Part shown: piece after piece, positions 39,976 through 44,170 of the stretch
Position numbering within the stretch: position 1 is the stretch's first letter
Layout of the letters: every line of letters starts with the position of its first letter
Assembly (NCBI RefSeq): GCF_001556185.1
Contig: NZ_LSIJ01000002.1
Span: forward strand, 1-44,170
From: Sphingomonas sp. CCH10-B3
GTDB taxonomy: Bacteria > Pseudomonadota > Alphaproteobacteria > Sphingomonadales > Sphingomonadaceae
Direction: 5' to 3'
Length of the DNA stretch: 44,170 nt
The notes under the pieces: model-generated
The model's database searches: none
Seen by the model: only the letters and a program-made list of their open reading frames with translations
What the model was told of the DNA's origin: nothing
Made by a program: the position numbers and the translations under genes

Positions 39976-40986
39976 TTGGACGATGATAGCAGCAAGGCAT
40001 TGAGGCTTTCAGGTGAAGCCGCGCTCGCGCCGCTGGGGAACGGAATCCCGTCACAGCTAGCGGCTGAGATCGAAGCGGCGCGGTCGTACCGGGCGCGGTC
40101 CAAGGCGGCAAACACTGTGCGGGCCTATGACAGCGACTGGCGGCAGTTCGAAGAATGGTGCTGGACGCGCGATCTTGCGCCTATGCCGGCTATGCCGGAA
40201 GCAGTGGCCACATACCTTGCCTCGCTGGCGCAGGCGGGGAGGGCGGACAGCACGATTGGTCGCCATCTTGCCGCCATCGCCTGGCACCACAGGCAGGCAG
40301 GGCAGGTCGCACCCCAGCATCGCGATCCGCGCGATGTGATTGCCGATACCCTCGCGGGGATCCGGCGCGAACAGCGCGCGCGGCCGACGCGCAAGAAGAG
40401 CGCAATTCTGGCGGCTGATCTGGCGCGGATGATTGCAGCTGCTGAAGGCCAGAGTCCGCGGGCGGTCCGCGACCGGGCGGTGATGGCACTGGGGCTGGCG
40501 GCGGCGCTGCGGCGTTCCGAACTGGTCGCGCTACAACTGGCTGACCTCGAGCTGGTGCGGGAGGGTCTCAAATTGACGATCCGGCATTCCAAAACCGACC
40601 AGGAAGGGGAAGGGCAGGTCATTGCGGTGCCGTCGGGCAAGGTTCTCAAGCCCGGCGCGCGCCTCAACGAATGGCTCAGCGTAAGGGGAGGGGAGGCGGG
40701 TCCTTTGTTCTACCGCACCGACGCACAAGGGATGATGACCAAGGAGCCCATGTCAGATCGCTCGGTTGCCCGCCTTATCCAGCGCTACGCCGAAAAGGTT
40801 GGGCTCGATCCTGCCGTGGTTGGCGCGCACTCGTTGCGATCCGGATTCCTGACTGAAGCGGCCAAGGCCGGGGCTTCATTGCCCAAAATGCAAGAGGTGT
40901 CGCGCCAGAAAAAGGTCGAGGTGTTGCTTGGCTATGTCCGTGATGCTGCTCTGTTCGAGAACCATGCGGGCGAGAGATTTCTGTAG
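39976..40986 (+). CDS. Tyrosine recombinase (XerC/integrase type)
   Basis: The 336-residue protein has a SAM-like core-binding domain (AANTVRAYDSDWRQFEEWCW, STIGRHLAAIAWHH) and a catalytic domain with the expected residues: Arg in LRRSELVAL (about 179-180), Lys in RHSKTDQEG (206), His-x-x-Arg in AHSLRSGF (285-288) and the nucleophile Tyr in LLGYVRD (320). Such enzymes resolve plasmid multimers or integrate mobile DNA. The start is TTG with CAGGAG seven bases before it. Its position at the edge of the backbone, before chromosomal-looking cargo, suggests resolution or integration at a site close by; no core site was identified. Confidence 0.88.
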   Translation: MDDDSSKALRLSGEAALAPLGNGIPSQLAAEIEAARSYRARSKAANTVRAYDSDWRQFEEWCWTRDLAPMPAMPEAVATYLASLAQAGRADSTIGRHLAAIAWHHRQAGQVAPQHRDPRDVIADTLAGIRREQRARPTRKKSAILAADLARMIAAAEGQSPRAVRDRAVMALGLAAALRRSELVALQLADLELVREGLKLTIRHSKTDQEGEGQVIAVPSGKVLKPGARLNEWLSVRGGEAGPLFYRTDAQGMMTKEPMSDRSVARLIQRYAEKVGLDPAVVGAHSLRSGFLTEAAKAGASLPKMQEVSRQKKVEVLLGYVRDAALFENHAGERFL

Positions 40987-41193
40987 TCCTCGTTTTTGAG
41001 CGCTCACCGTGGCCGAATTGACCGGGTCTGGGACTTTCCGGTCTTTCCCGGACAAAATTTCCAGCGGCAGGTTCTGCCAAGACCAGACAATCAGTGATCG
41101 CACACCATCCTTGACCATTGCTCCCCAGTTACCTTCATCCAGCAACCATCGGCTCCACGAGTTCCGGGAGGCGACTTAAGTGTTTTACCGACC

Positions 41194-41210
41194 GTCAGGC
41201 TGGTGTCAGG
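41194..41210 (+). promoter_or_regulatory. Direct repeat GTCAGG-N5-GTCAGG, predicted response-regulator site
   Basis: Two GTCAGG units are spaced 11 bases start to start, about 35 bases before the cytochrome b561 gene. OmpR-family regulators bind such one-turn direct repeats, and the OmpR-type gene is the next but one downstream. The same arrangement recurs at 43713. Confidence 0.6.
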
Positions 41211-41244
41211 TAGCTCAGCCATTAACGCCTCATAGGAGGCTGTT

Positions 41245-41964
41245 ATGGCACATGGAATTGCATCACCAAAAAATCAGATCGCCGTTTGGGACTTGCCCGT
41301 CAGGCTGTTCCATTGGTCCCTCGTCACGGCCATCGTAGTAGCATTTCTTTCGTCTGAAGAGGATAGCGTGCTCGCGACCTGGCATATGACGGCAGGATGG
41401 ATTGCTGCCGTGCTGATCGCATTTCGACTGAGCTGGGGCTTTATCGGCGGCAAGCATGCACGCTTTGCCAGTTTTGTCCGGCCCGGTGCGCTGCTGCCGC
41501 ATCTGCGCGAATTGTTCAAAGGCAAGGCCGAACGGTCGGTGGGCCATAATCCGCTGGGTGGCTTGGCTGTTCTGGCACTGCTCGGCGGCACAGCTGCGGC
41601 GGTGTGGACCGGCGTCCAGCTGACCGGCGTGGGCGGCAGCGAAGAGCTGCACGAGACGATTGCCTATGGCCTGCTTGTGATGATCGCGGTGCATGTGATC
41701 GGCGTGATCGTGATGTCGGTGATGACGCGAGACAATCTCGTCCGCGCCATGGTCACCGGGCGCAAAACGGCGGCGGGGCTGCCGGTGCAGCAGTCCGAGC
41801 GCCCCCGCGCCCTGGCCGCGCTGGCAGGCGGCGCAGTCGTGGTAATGTCTGTCCTGGGCATATTGCGCTATGACAAGACGGCTTTTGATGGCGTATCGAG
41901 CGAAGCAGGCGAATATGAGCAAGGCAAGGCAGGCAGCACCGATGGCGATCACGACAATGACTGA
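41245..41964 (+). CDS. Cytochrome b561 family protein
   Basis: The 239-residue membrane protein is a di-haem cytochrome b561 of the type often encoded beside two-component systems. Histidines at positions 23 (LFHWSLV), 47 (TWHMTAGW), 136 (LHETIAYG) and 150 (AVHVIGV) are placed in four hydrophobic segments and can ligate two haems; a fifth hydrophobic stretch near residue 195 is followed by a hydrophilic, acidic tail. It shuttles electrons in the inner membrane, possibly relieving oxidative stress; the partner is unknown. AGGAGG lies five bases before the ATG. The predicted response-regulator site in front of it and the two-component genes right behind it argue for one regulated operon. Confidence 0.85.
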   Translation: MAHGIASPKNQIAVWDLPVRLFHWSLVTAIVVAFLSSEEDSVLATWHMTAGWIAAVLIAFRLSWGFIGGKHARFASFVRPGALLPHLRELFKGKAERSVGHNPLGGLAVLALLGGTAAAVWTGVQLTGVGGSEELHETIAYGLLVMIAVHVIGVIVMSVMTRDNLVRAMVTGRKTAAGLPVQQSERPRALAALAGGAVVVMSVLGILRYDKTAFDGVSSEAGEYEQGKAGSTDGDHDND

Positions 41965-42015
41965 GTGTCCGCGCCAAGGTTCCACAGTTGCCCAGCGACC
42001 CATGAGGCCAGACCC

Positions 42016-42687
42016 GTGCGATTGCTGATCGTGGAAGACAATGAACGCCTCGCCGGTCTGATCGCACAAGGTCTGGGCCGGCGGGGCTTTTCCTGCGATA
42101 TTGCCCCGGATCTGGCGACAGCAGATGCATGCCTGGAAAGCGCTGCCTTCGATGCTGTCATCCTCGACCTTGGCCTGCCCGATGGCGACGGCATGACATG
42201 GTTGCAGCGCCAGCGCAGCCTGCGCCAGCTGATCCCGGCGCTGATGCTGACCGCACGTGGCGGGCTGGAAGACCGGATCGCGGGGCTCGATTCAGGCGCT
42301 GATGATTACCTGGTCAAGCCGGTGGATATTGAGGAACTGGCGGCGAGGGTTCGCGCCTTGCTGCGCAGGCCTGGGCCGCGTGCTGCGATACTTCTGGAAG
42401 CCGGGGCGCTCACCTTTGATCCGGTCAGCCGTGAGGCCCGCTGCGACGAGCGGGTGCTTGATTTATCCCGCCGTGAGGCTGACCTGCTGGAACTGCTGAT
42501 GCGCAGACTGGGCACGGTTGTGTTGCGCGATACGATCGAGACCACGTTGTATAGCTTCAACGAGCCGGTAACCCCCAATGCGGTAGAGGCCACGGTATCG
42601 CGTCTTCGCCGCAAGCTGGACGAAGCAGGGCTTGCCGGGCAGCTGCACACGGTGCGCGGTGTCGGTTACATGCTGCGGAGCAGCTGA
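42016..42687 (+). CDS. OmpR-family response regulator
   Basis: The 223-residue protein has a receiver domain with RLLIVEDNE at the start, phosphorylation site D51 in AVILDLGLPDGDG and the conserved Lys in YLVKPVD, then a winged-helix DNA-binding domain (LSRREADLLELLMRRLGTVV, PNAVEATVSRLRRKLDEAG, LHTVRGVGYMLRSS). It resembles the QseB/PmrA branch. The start is GTG, with GAGG eight bases before it; an upstream frame to 41965 would add a non-homologous leader. The sensor kinase begins immediately after its stop (TGAATG). It is predicted to bind the GTCAGG repeats at 41194 and 43713. Confidence 0.9.
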   Translation: MRLLIVEDNERLAGLIAQGLGRRGFSCDIAPDLATADACLESAAFDAVILDLGLPDGDGMTWLQRQRSLRQLIPALMLTARGGLEDRIAGLDSGADDYLVKPVDIEELAARVRALLRRPGPRAAILLEAGALTFDPVSREARCDERVLDLSRREADLLELLMRRLGTVVLRDTIETTLYSFNEPVTPNAVEATVSRLRRKLDEAGLAGQLHTVRGVGYMLRSS

Positions 42688-43701
42688 ATGTCACGTCAGC
42701 CCACGTCCATCTTCAAGTCTCTGGCGCGCGGCCTTGCGGTGGTCGGGCTGGGCGGGACGGTGTTCCTGCTTGTTGCCGTGCTCATCGAATATCGCATCAG
42801 CTTTGCCGAGATGGCAACGGCAAATGCGTTGGAGGCCGCGCTCCATGAAATGGTGGAACACGTGCTGTTGCCCGTCGTCGCGCTGGTCGTGCCGATGACG
42901 GCCGCCGCCCTGTTCGTCATGCGACGAGCTTTCAAGCCGTTGACGGATGCAACAGAGCAGCTGAACGCCATTACCGGACGTGATCGCAACATCCGCATTG
43001 ATGATCACAAGCTGCCCACCGAAGTCCGCCCGTTTACCGTGGCGGTCAACACCCTGCTGGGAAGGCTTGAGCAATCAGCATTGCATCAGGAGGCCTTTGC
43101 CGCCGATGTCGCGCACGAGTTGCGTACTCCGCTGGCGGCGATGGTTTTGGAACTCGATGGCATGACCGACCCTGCCGCTGCGCGTTTGAAAGGCGATGTC
43201 GCTGCCATGCGCCGGTTGATCGACCAGCTGATGTTGCTGGCGCAAATGGATGCGCAGGAGGCTGCAGCGACCGCGACCGACGATGTCGATTTGGCTGATG
43301 TCGCCAGCGATGTGGTTGCAAGATGTGCTCCGGCAGTGATCGCGCAAGGCCGCACCATTGAGCTGGTAAATGATGGCCAAAGGTTGGTGATCCGCGGGCG
43401 GCGCGAGGCGATTGCGGCGGCGTTGCGCAACCTCATCGACAATGCTGTGCGGGTTACGCCGAATGGCGGCACCGTTCACGTGGTGCTGGACGGCACTCCT
43501 GCCATTCGCGTGATCGACGGTGGACCTGGTCTGTCGCTGGATCAGCTCACCCAGCTGATCCAGCGCAACCGACGCGCCGACTATGCCAGCCCGGATGGCG
43601 CCGGCTTGGGCCTCGCGATCGTCGACCGCATCATGCAGGTGCACCGCGGCGCGATCCGCACCGATCCTGAGAACAGCGCGCTGATCCTCGACTTCAGCTG
43701 A
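42688..43701 (+). CDS. Sensor histidine kinase
   Basis: The 337-residue kinase has two membrane segments (about 14-34 and 58-78) with a short loop of about 23 residues between them, so it can hold only a small periplasmic sensor. Then come a linker, the dimerisation H-box AADVAHELRTPLAAM with His143, an N-box LRNLIDNAVRVTPNGG, a DGGPGLS G1 motif and GAGLGLAIVDRI. It is expected to phosphorylate the response regulator encoded directly before it. The minimal periplasmic part resembles small sensors that read membrane or metal signals; the signal here is unknown. Confidence 0.88.
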   Translation: MSRQPTSIFKSLARGLAVVGLGGTVFLLVAVLIEYRISFAEMATANALEAALHEMVEHVLLPVVALVVPMTAAALFVMRRAFKPLTDATEQLNAITGRDRNIRIDDHKLPTEVRPFTVAVNTLLGRLEQSALHQEAFAADVAHELRTPLAAMVLELDGMTDPAAARLKGDVAAMRRLIDQLMLLAQMDAQEAAATATDDVDLADVASDVVARCAPAVIAQGRTIELVNDGQRLVIRGRREAIAAALRNLIDNAVRVTPNGGTVHVVLDGTPAIRVIDGGPGLSLDQLTQLIQRNRRADYASPDGAGLGLAIVDRIMQVHRGAIRTDPENSALILDFS

Positions 43702-43712
43702 ACGATCGCTCC

Positions 43713-43729
43713 GTCAGGTTGCTGTCAGC
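43713..43729 (+). promoter_or_regulatory. Direct repeat GTCAGG-N5-GTCAGC, second predicted response-regulator site
   Basis: CCGTCAGGTTGCTGTCAGC matches the site at 41194 in sequence and 11-base spacing. It lies right behind the kinase gene and about 95 bases before the nucleotidyltransferase gene. Confidence 0.55.
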
Positions 43730-43762
43730 TTCGGCGAGTAGGCAAAATCTCATCAAAATCCA

Positions 43763-43802
43763 AAGCATTAGTGGGCACGGTATCGTATCCCCCGTAATGC
43801 TT
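43763..43802. repeat. Inverted repeat AAGCATTA / TAATGCTT
   Basis: Perfect 8-bp arms with a 24-base loop lie between the kinase and the nucleotidyltransferase gene, ending four bases before the latter's ribosome binding site. It may be a regulator site for that gene. Confidence 0.4.
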
Positions 43803-43822
43803 CACGGGAAGGGTTCGTGAAT

Positions 43823-44122
43823 ATGGTTGGTCGTTCGCCTCGATATTGGTCGGTGGCGCTTCTTGCGGGGCAGCGCCCTGGTGTCGATCCGCTGGCACGC
43901 GGCTTCAGGCGTTCTACCAAGGCGCTGATTCCGATCAACGGCAGGCCGATGATCGGCTGGGTGCTCGATGCGTTGCTGCAATCCCGTTACGTTGGGCGGG
44001 TCGTCATCATCGCGCAGGACAATGCGATCCTCGATGATCCTGCGCTTGCCCATTTCGCTTCCGATCCGCGCGTGGTGGTGAAATCGGGCCAGTCGGGTAT
44101 TTCCCGCAACATCATGGGGTGA
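43823..44122 (+). pseudogene. NTP transferase family protein, truncated
   Basis: The 99-residue product has the start of a MobA/GlmU-like nucleotidyltransferase: LLAGQRPGVDPLARGFRRST KALIPINGRPMIGWVLDALL, with the KALIPINGRPM motif that holds the nucleotide and VVIIAQDN. Full proteins of this kind are about 200-250 residues. Here the frame stops at GISRNIMG, soon after DPRVVVKSGQSG. Right behind the stop a different frame reads GDYTKVTYLHGKGERIA to the window edge, so the truncation may come from an insertion or a junction at about 44115. The ATG was chosen for its spacing from GGGAAGGG; a GTG six bases earlier is possible. Confidence 0.65.
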
Positions 44123-44170
44123 CTACACGAAAGTGACGTATCTGCACGGAAAGGGCGAACGGATAGCGAA

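Noticed and set aside
40876..41145. An 89-codon minus-strand frame behind the recombinase gene
   Set aside because: Half of it is antisense to the recombinase, and there is no ribosome binding site or familiar motif. It could be a remnant, but nothing supports it.
1..44170. CRISPR arrays, rRNA or intact insertion sequences
   Set aside because: I saw no array of repeats with regular spacers, no rRNA sequence and no transposase gene with terminal repeats.

Overview
The window reads as the backbone and part of the cargo of a large, GC-rich, low-copy plasmid from an alphaproteobacterium, most likely Sphingomonadales. The evidence is a parA-parB-repA partition and replication block, an RPA-type RepA with an iteron origin behind it, a MobF-type transfer remnant, and a long run of plasmid DUF genes of the kind seen on sphingomonad plasmids (DUF736, DUF3768, DUF2493, DUF6927, DUF7007, ArdC, ParB-like nuclease-domain proteins, and a methylase-helicase of the strawberry-notch type). 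The assignment comes from protein recognition only; no search was run.

Layout. Positions 1-6350 hold the transfer-related region: a minus-strand operon of an RHH protein, the coupling protein TraD, a small XRE regulator, a relaxase cut to about 119 residues, and a two-helix membrane protein whose N-terminus is duplicated in a small neighbouring gene. A promoter and TGCAG palindromes (candidate operator or oriT) lie upstream of the RHH gene. Positions 6400-13650 carry small plasmid genes, a SLOG-type DUF2493 protein, SSB and a Phd/PemK-type toxin-antitoxin pair. Positions 13660-23060 are a dense minus-strand block of mostly uncharacterised genes around a GHKL ATPase, interrupted by a RES/Xre toxin-antitoxin pair. 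Positions 23060-26570 contain a clean rearrangement. Positions 27140-29160 hold two plus-strand genes, the first preceded by 9-bp phased repeats, the second a PemK-like protein with AGYVPI repeats. The 1,405-residue methylase-helicase follows, then parA, parB, repA, an iteron origin, a WGR protein, a putative HTH protein and a tyrosine recombinase. The last 3 kb hold a cytochrome b561, an OmpR-type two-component pair and a nucleotidyltransferase that stops early; these look like cargo or a flank beyond the recombinase.

The strongest discovery is a 2.96-kb inversion between two 5-bp CTGGG/CCCAG sites (23386-23390 and 26354-26358). It splits two genes at once: a ParB-like protein (72-codon head on the minus strand, 633-codon body on the plus strand) and an unknown gene (22-codon head on plus, 108-codon tail on minus). 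Reversing the inversion on paper rebuilds both frames exactly, giving 705 and 130 residues, and restores one co-directional operon: ParB-like, ardC, unknown gene, then the genes at 23011-21517.

A second recurring signal is a leader module in front of many minus-strand genes: a purine tract close to GAGGGAAGGGGGATGG, then a gene-specific hairpin beside or around the Shine-Dalgarno sequence. It suggests shared post-transcriptional control across the block.

Limits: starts were chosen by eye from ribosome binding sites and overlaps; DUF names are from memory of the families; promoters, operators and the origin are predictions.
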